A DNA stretch of 64,000 nt from Pyrenophora tritici-repentis. Lineage: Eukaryota; Ascomycota; Dothideomycetes; Pleosporales; Pleosporaceae. Below, piece after piece: positions 31,721 through 41,193 of this stretch (position 1 is the stretch's first letter; every line of letters begins with the position of its first letter). The notes beneath the pieces were generated by a model. It worked only from the letters and a program-made list of their open reading frames with translations, was not told the DNA's origin and ran no database searches. The DNA lies in the NCBI RefSeq assembly GCF_003171515.1, contig NC_089393.1, positions 1,364,001 through 1,428,000 of the forward strand, in the 5' to 3' direction. The translations under genes were made by a program, and so were the position numbers.

Positions 31721-32321
31721 TATAGACATTGAGGACCTTCTGTCTCTATTACAGAAACAGACTTATGAGGAAAACAACTCTTTAACCTAGAATGACCGAA
31801 ACGATGCTGAAACAGCAACTGAGAAAGATATTTAGTTTAAACTAGGGAATCTAGACAAGGAATTCGATAATTCTGCAACACTAGAATCTACGATTAGGGT
31901 TAGACATCCCGATGATAGCCCTACAACACCAGAATTAATGGTTTCCCGTCGACAAAACGTACCAGGCGGTTGGGGAGATTAATACCAAGACTACGTGCCA
32001 GACCGATACTAGAACAACGCTCCAAGACGTTTGAATCCAGAGGTTAGCAGTCAAGAGAATGTGATTGAAGGACACCGAAGACGACACCAAGCTAACTACT
32101 CTGATCATAATCACCTGAGTACGAATATGACCTACTATAGTACATTTTTGGCCGCAATCAGTCAACCAGAAACGACGAAACTGTTCGGAGAATTACCAAA
32201 AGTTCGACTCTATAGAGATCAGCTGCCACCACCTCTAAAACGCTATCGAGACGTTGCTACGCACCCATTTGCCAATGAGTTTCAGAAGGTAATGAATGTC
32301 AAATTTAACAACTGTTGGAAG

Positions 32322-32488
32322 TGTGAGGGATCGATCAAGAAAGATTGGATTTGACAAGATACAAGCTATCGAGCTATCTACGTTGTGAGCCCGAACTTAT
32401 GCTGTGGGCGCCAAGGCGCTAGTCCGATAAGATAAGGATCTTATCGATATGGGGGCCATGGGCCGAGCGAGTCTATGGATCCGTAACA
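32322..32488 (-). repeat. gypsy 3' LTR (167 bp)
   Basis: The 3' LTR in the element's minus-strand orientation. It is identical to 39411-39577 in my base-by-base comparison and is bordered by the GGAAG duplication on its outer side. Confidence 0.93.
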
Positions 32489-32582
32489 TTACCCCCCCTT
32501 TCAGAAGACGGTTGCACCTGCAAGCCGTGAATGTCTTTTATTTTATGACGCTGTGCTTGATGCCGAGCAGTTATGTTGTGTC

Positions 32583-34349
32583 TCATCCTTCGGGTCCTTG
32601 CTTCTGCTTGGAGACAGACGTCCTGAGTTGTGCCACCTTCCCAGGTCCAAGCTGTGCCATCAGTGAATGCGAAGGTGATAGGGCAAGCTCACAACTGTCT
32701 AGTACGCTAACAACTTCAACATCATCGCGACCAAGTGAATATGCGGCGACTAGGTTGAGATACAACGCTAGGTCTCGATACAGTTCGTGAGGTGGGGGCT
32801 TGTCGGGATAGAGACGGTGAAAGTCTTCAACCGCTTCCTCTGCGCCCCACAGGTCTGTATAGTCTTGCCATGCGGGCGAGGCATTCCAGTCTGGGGAGTT
32901 GGTGTACTTAACCTTATACTGGAGCATGCCTTTCTTGTTTGTGAGGGTGTCCTTGCGTCGTTTATCTATGCGACAGTCGACGACCATGTCTACGTAGTAG
33001 TCGTGCTCTCCGTCAGGGTGTTTCTCAGCGATGACGCCCTCACTTGGGCGAGCTGTTTGATCGGCGTCCAGGTGTAGTAACCATGGGTGGAACACTGGAT
33101 GGACTTGTTTGTAGCAGTCTGGTAGTGCGAGCTCGACTGCATATCGGTTGGGCAAAGCTCGCACTTTGTATGGGCCAAGGTTCTTTGCGCTGAGACCGCG
33201 GCTCGGGCGCATCGTAGGGATATTGCGGGCATCAATATAGACTTTGTCACCGACGCGGTAGTCTGGAGCGGGCTGTCTGTGCTGGTTGGCGTAGTGTTCC
33301 ATCTTGTTTTGGGACCAGCGAAGATTTTCTTGCATGAAACGGATAACGTCGGTCATCCTTTTCACCGTGCCTCGGGCGTCTTCGCGGAGCAACTGTTCTG
33401 CGCGTGAACGGGCGTCGGTAATGGGCGAGTCTTCGGTGACTAGTTCCGATCCCATGCGAGGTAGGTAGCCCTTGGTGGCAAGCGCGGGTGCGACGCCAGA
33501 GGACACGTTTTCTCTGTTATTGATGGCGAGCTGGGCTAGTGGCAGCCAGTCTACCCAGTCGTTTTGCATATAGTTCGTGTAAGCACGCAGGTAACACTTT
33601 AGTCCGGCGTTGGCGACTTCAGTCTGGCCGTCTGTTTCTGGGTGGTAAGCTGTAGAGAGCTTTGGTGTAACACCCAGTCGATGACACAGCTCCTTCCAGA
33701 AATGAGAGACGAACTGTGACCCTCGGTCAGACACAATTGTAGTAGGGAAACCTTCCTCTCTCCAGACGTAATCGACAAATGCTCGGACAACAGCATCAAC
33801 TTCAAGGCTGTCTAGGGCGATAAACCGTTGCGACTTGCTTAGCCGGTCAATCACGACCATGACATGAGAGTAGGTGCGTCCGAATCTAGTACAGTCTGGC
33901 AGGGGTGTGATGAAGTCGACTGAAATGTCAGTCCAGAATCGTTTCGGTACGGGGAGCGGGTGCAGCAGTCCCTGCTTGCGGTCTCTGTATGGCTTTGCGC
34001 GTCGGCAAACTACACAACTCCGGGTATACTGAGCGACTGTGTCTGTCATGAGCGGCCAGTAGTACTGTTGGCTAACTAGGTAGTAGGTAGAGCGCTTGCC
34101 GCCGTGGCCCGCCGTGGCGGTGTCGTGGAACCGACGGACGATGTCTTTGCGAAGATCGTCGTCGTAGGGGATGAAGAGTCTGCCGCGGAAGTAAACCAGA
34201 CTGTTGCGGATTTCGCAGTCCTGTAGCTCTAGCTTCAGCTTCATTTGTATGGCGACAGTGTGGGGAAGGTGACGGGCGCCGTCTGCCTTTGCTCGTATTA
34301 TTTCTTGTAGTGTGGGATCGACGCGGTAGGCATTTACGATCGCTGTCAT
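32583..34349 (-). CDS. gypsy integrase with C-terminal chromodomain-like region
   Basis: 588 residues. The HHCC zinc domain is FHDTATAGHGGKRST ... CVVCRRAK. The catalytic triad lies in DISVDFITPLP, IVSDRGSQFVSHF and HPETDGQTEVAN. A GPY/F-type module (KNLGPYKVRAL) is followed by a chromodomain-like end (YYVDMVVDCR, LQYKVKYTN, ... LWGAEEAVEDFHRLYPDKP). Such domains direct chromoviruses to heterochromatin. This frame is +1 relative to the RT frame, overlaps it by about 60 nt and has no clear start of its own other than ATG 34349. It is therefore either reached by frameshifting or separated by a one-base lesion. Confidence 0.92.
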   Translation of the reverse strand: MTAIVNAYRVDPTLQEIIRAKADGARHLPHTVAIQMKLKLELQDCEIRNSLVYFRGRLFIPYDDDLRKDIVRRFHDTATAGHGGKRSTYYLVSQQYYWPLMTDTVAQYTRSCVVCRRAKPYRDRKQGLLHPLPVPKRFWTDISVDFITPLPDCTRFGRTYSHVMVVIDRLSKSQRFIALDSLEVDAVVRAFVDYVWREEGFPTTIVSDRGSQFVSHFWKELCHRLGVTPKLSTAYHPETDGQTEVANAGLKCYLRAYTNYMQNDWVDWLPLAQLAINNRENVSSGVAPALATKGYLPRMGSELVTEDSPITDARSRAEQLLREDARGTVKRMTDVIRFMQENLRWSQNKMEHYANQHRQPAPDYRVGDKVYIDARNIPTMRPSRGLSAKNLGPYKVRALPNRYAVELALPDCYKQVHPVFHPWLLHLDADQTARPSEGVIAEKHPDGEHDYYVDMVVDCRIDKRRKDTLTNKKGMLQYKVKYTNSPDWNASPAWQDYTDLWGAEEAVEDFHRLYPDKPPPHELYRDLALYLNLVAAYSLGRDDVEVVSVLDSCELALSPSHSLMAQLGPGKVAQLRTSVSKQKQGPEG

Positions 34350-34359
34350 AAGTCCATCG

Positions 34360-36924
34360 TCAGGCGCGTTCTCCCCGGCACCCGTGCCAGGGAAGCTGGC
34401 GCAGCAGCGTGAGGGATCTCAATTGTCTCCCCTTAGGCTGGCTGTCCAAGGCTACGTCTGGGGTTGAGTCGTCATCCACCAAATCATCGACGCCATACGC
34501 CTCCTCGCTCATTAGATATAGCATGCCTGCTAGCGTTTGTACCTCCTCCGCGTATTCGAATAACAGCGCCGCGAGTTGAATTGCTTGTCGGGCGTCGTTG
34601 TGTGTGTGCGTGTCTCGTTTGATGACGTCGTCGACGCGGTCGGGGCCGAGGATCGTCTGGGTCTGATGTATGATCCGTGGATCGTTTGGGTTCGTGGGTG
34701 TGTCGCCGGGGCGTCTCGTCAAGGCGTCGGGTTTGCTGCCTAGTCTGCCTGGTCGGTAAGTGATCTTAAAGTTGAATTCGCTCAGAAACTCAGCCCATCT
34801 TGCTTGACGCCTGTTGAGTGCTTTGTTGACCATAAAGGTCTGTAAGGTGGCATGGTCTGAGATGACCTTCACCGGGTCCGAGGTGCCGGCCAGCTCTGGT
34901 CTCCATTCCTCAAAGGCGCGGACGATGGCCATAAGCTCCTTGTCGTAGATGGCATAGTTGCACTCAGCTGGTGACATCTTTGTGGAGATAAAAGCGACTG
35001 GTTTTAGCACTCCGTCAGTCTGGACTTGGGACAGCACGGCTGCTGTGACGGTGTCGGAGGAGTCTGTTTCGACCCAGGTCTCAAGCGCGGGGTTGAAGTG
35101 CGCGAGGACCGGGGCGATGGTAAATGCTTTCTTAAGCTTTTCGAATGCGTCGTGGGCAGCAGATCCTTGGGCGATAGGAAAGTTCAGCTTGACGTCGCCG
35201 TTTGTCCCGCGGGTAAGATCCGTGAGCGGCCGCGCGATATAAGAGAAGGCAACAATAAACCTTCGGTAGAAATTTGCGAAACCTAGGAATGCTTGCAACT
35301 CTTTCAATGTTGTTGGGGTGCCCCAGTCGAGCACTGACTTAACCTTGGCGGGGTCCATTTTGATGCCTTCAGTTGTAAGAATGAGGCCCAGGTATCTCAC
35401 CTCTTGGACGGCAAACTCGGACTTGTCAATGTCTAGATGAAGTCCGGCCTCACCTAGACTCTCGATAACCTTGCGGACATGAACCTTATGCTCTGCCAAA
35501 GACGCGCTGTAGATTAGGACGTCGTCGAGGTATGCAGAGCAGAACTCGTCAAGGTAATCGCGTAAAACCTCGTTAATGTAGGCCTGAAAGGTACCTGGTG
35601 CGTTGCAGAGTCCGAAAGGCATCACTAAGTATTCGAATAGGCCATACCGTGTTAGGAAGGCAGTCTTATGTTCGTCGCCTTCCTTGATGCGGATTTTGTT
35701 AAAGGCGGCGATGACGTCGACCACGGTGAAGTAGGCGACGTTAGCTAGCCGCGCGAGCGTTTCTTTAATCATCGGAGGAGCGTTCCTGTTCTTGATAGTG
35801 ACGGCATTGAGCGCTCTATAGTCCACGCAAATGCGGAGTCCACCTCCAGATTTGCGGACGACGAGCACAGGCGAAGCGAAGTCTGACTTGCTTTCACGGA
35901 TCTCACCGCGTCCTCTCATGTCCTCAACATAAGCTTTAACGGCAAGGCCTTCGTCCTTACTTATGCCGTACATCTTAGCGTTTGGGTGTTTTGATCCGGG
36001 GATAATGTCAATGCTGTGGTCGACCGCGCCTCGTCGAGCGGGCAAGTCTGTCGTGGCGGGATCAGGATTAAATCGGTGGGCGAGATCGTGGAGCCATTCG
36101 GGCAACTTGTCTAGGACCTCGTCGCGAGTTTTAGCGGGCGAGTTCAGCTTCTGGTGGAACTTATCAATGTCTTCCTGAGATAGGGCGTTCATGTCCATGG
36201 CAAATAGTGAGGCGAAGACGCGGCTAGCCTGGGCTCTCTCGTCGGCGTCATCGCTGTCATCTTTGTCGAGTTGTTCAAAATCATGTGGGTACAGCCAGAT
36301 AGTACCGTTCTCTGGTCGTGATGCCAGTGCGGCAGCGGCCTCACCTGACACATGGTGTATGTCCATGTTCGCGTAGGTCGGGTTCCGTTCTTTGGCTTTT
36401 GCTGCGGCCCGTCGGTGTCGACTGCTGCGAACAGTGACTTGCTCGCCTTTGTGTAGGCAGTTGGCGTAGCAATGCTCGCTGTTGAAACGCATAGTTTTTT
36501 CCCTCCAGTCGATGTGTGGATTATGCTCTTCTAGCCATGAAGTGCCGAAAATAAAGTCGTAAGTCGTCATAGGTACACTGTAGAAGAGTTCCTCGCTAAC
36601 GTGTTCAGCGTGGGAGATGGGGGCTAGGACGCCGTGTGTGATAGGCGCCATGGCGAAATTGCCGTCGCCAAGTCGTAGTTGCAAAGGTTGTTTAAGCCGA
36701 AACGTCGGCAGGTTATGTCGTTGCGCAAATAGTGTGGAGATACAGTTTCCAGTAGCACCAGAGTCAGTCAAAGCTTCCGTATCAATATAGCTATTCGAAG
36801 TGGCGACCTTGCACTTGAAAACGAACTGCTGGCCTTGGACAAGCTGCTTGCCTTTGACCATAGTGTTCGCGCTCAAGACAACGTGTCTGTCCTCTATAGC
36901 CTGGGGAGGCGTCCAGTCCTCCAA
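34360..36924 (-). CDS. gypsy protease, reverse transcriptase and RNase H
   Basis: Protease with DSGATGNCIS near the N-terminus. RT contains VRKSGGGLRICVDYRALN, MPFGLCNAPGTFQ and the active-site YLDDVLIYS. RNase H follows with VETDSSDTVTAAVLSQ and YDKELMAIVRAFEEW. The catalytic residues look intact. The frame is open upstream of 36924 through the gag stop at 37116-37118, and gag lies in the frame one base ahead. The true product is therefore probably a Gag-Pol fusion made by -1 frameshifting rather than a separate start. Confidence 0.93.
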   Translation of the reverse strand: MEDWTPPQAIEDRHVVLSANTMVKGKQLVQGQQFVFKCKVATSNSYIDTEALTDSGATGNCISTLFAQRHNLPTFRLKQPLQLRLGDGNFAMAPITHGVLAPISHAEHVSEELFYSVPMTTYDFIFGTSWLEEHNPHIDWREKTMRFNSEHCYANCLHKGEQVTVRSSRHRRAAAKAKERNPTYANMDIHHVSGEAAAALASRPENGTIWLYPHDFEQLDKDDSDDADERAQASRVFASLFAMDMNALSQEDIDKFHQKLNSPAKTRDEVLDKLPEWLHDLAHRFNPDPATTDLPARRGAVDHSIDIIPGSKHPNAKMYGISKDEGLAVKAYVEDMRGRGEIRESKSDFASPVLVVRKSGGGLRICVDYRALNAVTIKNRNAPPMIKETLARLANVAYFTVVDVIAAFNKIRIKEGDEHKTAFLTRYGLFEYLVMPFGLCNAPGTFQAYINEVLRDYLDEFCSAYLDDVLIYSASLAEHKVHVRKVIESLGEAGLHLDIDKSEFAVQEVRYLGLILTTEGIKMDPAKVKSVLDWGTPTTLKELQAFLGFANFYRRFIVAFSYIARPLTDLTRGTNGDVKLNFPIAQGSAAHDAFEKLKKAFTIAPVLAHFNPALETWVETDSSDTVTAAVLSQVQTDGVLKPVAFISTKMSPAECNYAIYDKELMAIVRAFEEWRPELAGTSDPVKVISDHATLQTFMVNKALNRRQARWAEFLSEFNFKITYRPGRLGSKPDALTRRPGDTPTNPNDPRIIHQTQTILGPDRVDDVIKRDTHTHNDARQAIQLAALLFEYAEEVQTLAGMLYLMSEEAYGVDDLVDDDSTPDVALDSQPKGRQLRSLTLLRQLPWHGCRGERA

Positions 36925-37115
36925 TTCTTGTAAACAAACGCGTAAAGTGCTAGGTGTAGCTCCGGTGAGCGGGGTAGTTTGGGTATCAAGGGTCGGTGAA
37001 ACAATAGGGGTATCGCTAACAAGGGTTGGACTGGTAGTTGTGGCTTTGACTGTGACTGTAACTGTATCTGTGGACCATTTTGGTGCGGTCCCGGGGCGTC
37101 TTTCGCCGGGGACGG

Positions 37116-38954
37116 CTAGTTTTCCGACTCGTCGGTGGCATCGACGACTGTGGCCTGGAGGGCGGCGTTGGTGAATGTAGCTTTGAGGGCAGGGACGCGG
37201 CTAGCTGGCACGATAGAGCCAGACTTGCAGGCTGCTGGGACGTCTGCGTCGGTCGGACGATGTTTCTTGCCGCTGACATTTGCCGTGCCTCCGCATTTAA
37301 AGCACTCGCCTTGCTTACTCAACGCGTTGAGTTGCGCGCGCGTGCGACCGTAGTTGTTACGCGTTGTGGAGCCGCTGCTATTGCTGTTGCCGTTGCCATT
37401 ACCTCCACCACCAGCGTTAGACGTGTTGCGGCCGGTTCGGGTACCATTATTTCCGCTGCTCTGGGTGAGACGTGAGAGCTGTTGCTGAGTGCGGCAATTC
37501 TGGGCAAACGCTTCCCAAGTATCACCATGGCGGAATTGTAAACCTGCGTTACGACCAAACTTCATGAGTCGGATCGCGTGCTGGATCATTTCGTTGTCGC
37601 CCAGGTTCAATGGTGCGACTGTAGAGGTAAAGCGGGCTACCCAGGTGTTAAACGATTCATTGTCGCGTTGCTTTAATCCTCCAGAGCCGCTGTCGTGTAG
37701 CGCTGCGCTGGCTTCGGTGACCTTGTCGACCGTGTCAAAGATGCGATCAAGTTCCGTGAGGACTTCTTCCGCTGTCACGTAGGCGTTACGAGCTCCGGGT
37801 GCTGCTCTATATTCCACCTGTGCAGCGGCTGGTCCTCGCAAGTGGTCAATCAGGTAGTCGAGCTGATCTTGAACAGTTGTGTGGATAGTAGTTTTGTTTA
37901 AGAAGTTCCTGGCGCTGCGGCGCCAATACTTGTAGTCCTCTTTGTCGGTGCTGTCTCCGCGAAAGATGTCAATATCCTTCAGCTTTGCACCCGTTGCAGT
38001 GAGGTTGTCCGATACAGCAGACCGAGCTAGGGGTCGGTTTTTCTGATGATGTGCCATAGGGGGAGGCAGCATCAAGTCGTGAGTGCCAGTGCCAATGAAC
38101 GGGTTCGCAGTCATTGGAGGAGGGGACGACTGGAACTGAGCTGGGCGCGTGTCATATAAATTTCCATTCGTCGGGACGCCCGCGTGCTGTTGCAGGACAC
38201 TCCTCTCGTTGTAGAGGTCGCTAATCTGGGAGTAGAGCTTCACGTTTGACTCGCGCGAGGCTGCAAGCTCGTCTTCGAGCACTGCTAGCCGTGAAGCGTA
38301 GCTGTTCTTAGTAGTGATCATGCGGTTGCATTTCTGGGTGACTTGGGCAAGCTCGTCTGCGGCGGCAGCGCGAGCTTGCGTCTGGGCGCGCTCCACGCGG
38401 GCGTCAGCTGCTTCTTGTTGTACACGGGCTTCATTATGTGCTTGGTCTAGCTGTTCGGCTTGTTCAGCTATCTGACTAAGCAAATCTGCTAGGTGTCCAA
38501 AGACACTCTCAGCATGTTCAGCGATGCAAGCGGTGAAGTCGTCAACGTTCCTCATGTCCGCGAGGATCTCGCGCTCATCGTTGTCGTGGATGCCATAAAA
38601 ACGTAGATACATGTCATCCGTGTCGTCGTCGTAGCCTAGTTCTATAGAAGTCTTATCCGCTGGCTTAACGGCTTTCTTAAGAGACTGTCTACAAGACTGT
38701 CGTCGGCGTTCAGCGGCGTTGACGTCATTGCCCTCGTCCTCGCTGTTGCCTTGGCCGTCTCCACGGCCAAAAGTGACCTGTCTCTTGCGGGTGGCGAGCT
38801 TCTGTCTAATAGTCGCCTTCTCCGCTTCGGTGAGGTCGTCGTCATTCTCAAAGTCGCCGTACTCAAGGTGCGACTCTGCTGGAATGGTTTGTGTGTCGTT
38901 CTGAGCACCCTGGTCGTGGGCATCCTTGCTCGTCTCGTTTAGTCGGGCCATCAT
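37116..38954 (-). CDS. gypsy Gag with zinc knuckle
   Basis: 612 residues. An acidic N-terminal region (GDFENDDDLTEAEK) is followed by a long coiled coil (AEQAEQLDQAHNEARVQQEA) and a retrotransposon-gag domain (WRRSARNFLNKT, FNTWVARFTS). A Gly/Asn/Ser-rich linker and a variant CCHC-type knuckle starting CFKCGG close the protein. It should form the virus-like particle and bind RNA. The stop codon lies within GAAAACTAG, where the pol frame is open in -1. Confidence 0.93.
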   Translation of the reverse strand: MMARLNETSKDAHDQGAQNDTQTIPAESHLEYGDFENDDDLTEAEKATIRQKLATRKRQVTFGRGDGQGNSEDEGNDVNAAERRRQSCRQSLKKAVKPADKTSIELGYDDDTDDMYLRFYGIHDNDEREILADMRNVDDFTACIAEHAESVFGHLADLLSQIAEQAEQLDQAHNEARVQQEAADARVERAQTQARAAAADELAQVTQKCNRMITTKNSYASRLAVLEDELAASRESNVKLYSQISDLYNERSVLQQHAGVPTNGNLYDTRPAQFQSSPPPMTANPFIGTGTHDLMLPPPMAHHQKNRPLARSAVSDNLTATGAKLKDIDIFRGDSTDKEDYKYWRRSARNFLNKTTIHTTVQDQLDYLIDHLRGPAAAQVEYRAAPGARNAYVTAEEVLTELDRIFDTVDKVTEASAALHDSGSGGLKQRDNESFNTWVARFTSTVAPLNLGDNEMIQHAIRLMKFGRNAGLQFRHGDTWEAFAQNCRTQQQLSRLTQSSGNNGTRTGRNTSNAGGGGNGNGNSNSSGSTTRNNYGRTRAQLNALSKQGECFKCGGTANVSGKKHRPTDADVPAACKSGSIVPASRVPALKATFTNAALQATVVDATDESEN

Positions 38955-38974
38955 CGGCGGCAGCGCTAGAAGCG

Positions 38975-39265
38975 GCGGCGGATCTTTTCTGGCAGGTGGG
39001 TACAGCTATGCAGCTGGGCAATCCAGTGTCTTCCGCGGCGGCACTCTGCGGCGGCGGGTCTTTTCTGGCAGGTGGGTACAGCTATGCAGCTGGGCAATCC
39101 AGTGTCTTCCGCGGCGGCACTCTGCGGCGGCGGGTCTTTTCTGGCAGGTGGGTACAGCTATGCAGCTGGGCAATCCAGTGTCTTCCGCGGCGGCACTCTG
39201 CGGCGGCGGGTCTTTTCTGGCAGGTGGGTACAGCTATGCAGCTGGGCAATCAGGTGTCTTTACTA
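38975..39265. repeat. four 76-bp tandem repeats in the gypsy 5' leader
   Basis: The word TCTTTTCTGGCAGGTGGGTA recurs at 38983, 39059, 39135 and 39211, giving a 76-bp period. The units are nearly identical, with the first and last diverging at their outer edges. They lie between the 5' LTR and the gag start, in the presumed packaging or leader region. The open plus-strand frames here arise only because a 76-bp unit cycles through three frames. Confidence 0.92.
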
Positions 39266-39410
39266 CGGCGGCTCTTCTGCGGCGGTACGTATAGTCAATG
39301 CGATCCTCGTCGCGTAAGTGTTTCTGTCGTTGGCGTGTCGCTCGCAGCGACAAGAAAATACAATTCGCGAACGAGCTTCCAGGGCCCGTCTTGAAAGGGA
39401 GCTTGTATAA

Positions 39411-39577
39411 TGTGAGGGATCGATCAAGAAAGATTGGATTTGACAAGATACAAGCTATCGAGCTATCTACGTTGTGAGCCCGAACTTATGCTGTGGGCGC
39501 CAAGGCGCTAGTCCGATAAGATAAGGATCTTATCGATATGGGGGCCATGGGCCGAGCGAGTCTATGGATCCGTAACA
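39411..39577 (-). repeat. gypsy 5' LTR (167 bp)
   Basis: The 5' LTR in element orientation, identical to 32322-32488. It should carry the element promoter. I could not identify a convincing tRNA primer site next to it. Confidence 0.92.
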
Positions 39578-41180
39578 GGAAGAAAGGTTGCTTTACTTAA
39601 ACACCTACAACCTTATTAACTGCTAATGCTAAGGTTTTACCCCTAATGTGGGTGTACACATACAAGTTCGATTAAGATGGATACTTGTATAAGTTCAAGG
39701 CTCGACTTGTCGTACGCGGAGATCTTCAAGCAGAATAGGGAGACACCTACGCGGCCACGCTGGCTGCCCGAGTCTTTCGAGGATTAATCGCGCTAGCTAC
39801 TGCGTTCGACCTCTTAATGTTTTAGTACGATGCACTAAACGCGTTTCTAAACGCACGAGTAAACAGAAAGCTTTTCTGTTATACACCTAAAGGCTTTGCA
39901 AAACAGTATAGAGAACTACTCCTAATTCTTCGAGCATTATACGGTCTTAAGGAAGCTCCATTGCTTTAGTATGCAGAACTTCAGAAGACCCTAAAGAAGC
40001 TGGGGTTAAAAGCAGTTCCTGGAGTTCCTTGCTTATTTGCCAACAACAATCTAATCGTTTTCTTCTACGTTAATAATATCGTCGTCTTAGTATATCCTTC
40101 AAAGACAAGTTACAAGGAGGAATTCGAAAAGCGCTTACTACAGATCTACGATCTCCGAATACTTAGCGAATTAAGTTAGTTCCTTAGGATTCGTGTGATA
40201 CGCGATCGACCTTCGAAGAGCATTTGGTTAATTCAAGACTCCTTTATTAACAAGGTTGCAAGCAAGTTCAACCTAACAAGCGACAAGGGATACCCCGATT
40301 TTCTGATAAAGGAGAACGTACTACCACCGTCAACGGAAGAACCAAACTCTAAGCGCACGAAAATCTATCAACAACTAGTTGGATCACTAGCTTACATTGC
40401 CACGTTTACACGACCTGATGTCGCACGAGCGCACTCAGTACTAGCCCGACATCTTGCAAACCCTGGCCAAAAGCATTTATACGCAGCAATCTATTGCTGG
40501 CGTTATCTTATTGGCAAGAGAAATCTAGCGCTCAAGGCCTCAGGAACTCAAAATAAGAAAGACCTGTTCGTAATCCCCGTAGAGAACGCGGACAAGTATA
40601 CAGACACGGTTGAACCAATATTTTATGGCGCATCTGATGCTGCCTATGCGGACGAACCTGACACGAGAAGAAGCTCTAAAGGATACTTGTTTAAGCTATA
40701 CGGCCTGTCTGTTGACTGGAAGGCTGCTATCTAGAAGACTATTACAAAGTCTACAACAGAAGCAGAACTTCTAGCTCTATCCCGAGCTGGCGGAGAAATA
40801 AAATGGTGGAACAGGCTGTTCCGCGAAATTCGATTTAATCTAGATATAGTCTCGAAGATCTGGTGCGACAATTAACAGACTATTGGCATAGTTACAAAGG
40901 CTGAAGAGAAGCTTCAAACAAAGCTAAAACACGTGGACATTCATCAGCTGTGGCTACGACAAGAGGTAGAGGCTGGAAGAATCTATGTAGACTGGAAGCC
41001 GACTGCCTACATGCCCGCCGATGGACTGACAAAGGTACTACCTCGATAGAAGCACGCCCAGTTCATCAAGCAGCTTGGTCTTGAAGACGTCTCAGATCGC
41101 TTAATCACCACCATAAAGGACATTAACAACGAGTCTCTCTTAGAGATATATAATTAATTTCAGCTTTCACTATTCATTCA

Positions 41181-41193
41181 AGCTGGGGGGGTG
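41181..41193 (+). promoter_or_regulatory. copia polypurine tract
   Basis: AGCTGGGGGGGTG directly before the 3' LTR start TGTTGCC, the expected place and composition for plus-strand priming. Confidence 0.75.

Larger units (their letters stand above)
32322..39577 (-). mobile_element. Ty3/gypsy retrotransposon (chromovirus-like), complete, identical LTRs
   Basis: LTRs of 167 bp at 32322-32488 and 39411-39577 (TGTGAGGGATCG...GATCCGTAACA on the plus strand) are identical by eye. The target duplication GGAAG is at 32317-32321 and 39578-39582. The element is 7.26 kb and reads on the minus strand as gag, protease-RT-RNase H and integrase. A purine tract (reverse of CCCCCCCTTTC at 32492-32502) borders the 3' LTR. 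It inserted into the RT-upstream part of the copia polyprotein. No RIP-type stops are seen. Confidence 0.95.
28951..41157 (+). pseudogene. copia gag-pol polyprotein with about 32 TAG/TAA stops and two insertions
   Basis: From the ATG at 28951 one frame runs, after subtraction of the 171-bp insertion (plus 5 bp) and the gypsy element (plus 5 bp), to a final TAA at 41155-41157. That is about 1,590 codons with no frameshift. Recognisable parts are a zinc-knuckle-like CFCGEYYLFIKCKYC, the protease region WVLDPGSNAHVC, an integrase core with DLVQLLPQG and ADTPAQNPNAERAGR, RT with LYGLKEAPLL, and RNase H with GASDAAYADEPDTRRSSKGY and KSTTEAELLAL. I count about 25 TAG and 7 TAA codons and no TGA, at sites fitting Gln or Trp. 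The RT YVDD box reads YVNN at 40066-40077. It cannot encode active enzymes. Confidence 0.9.

Noticed and set aside
38891..39394. Long overlapping plus-strand open frames with repeats of AGGYSYAAGQ
   Set aside because: They arise from a 76-bp tandem repeat cycling through three frames on the non-coding strand of the gypsy leader. No gene is needed.
28951..41157. In-frame TAG codons in the copia gene as possible stop-codon recoding or amber read-through
   Set aside because: The sites fit both Gln and Trp, some are TAA, intact genes in the window use TAG as a normal stop, and the RT active site is also destroyed. CpA-specific mutation explains everything.
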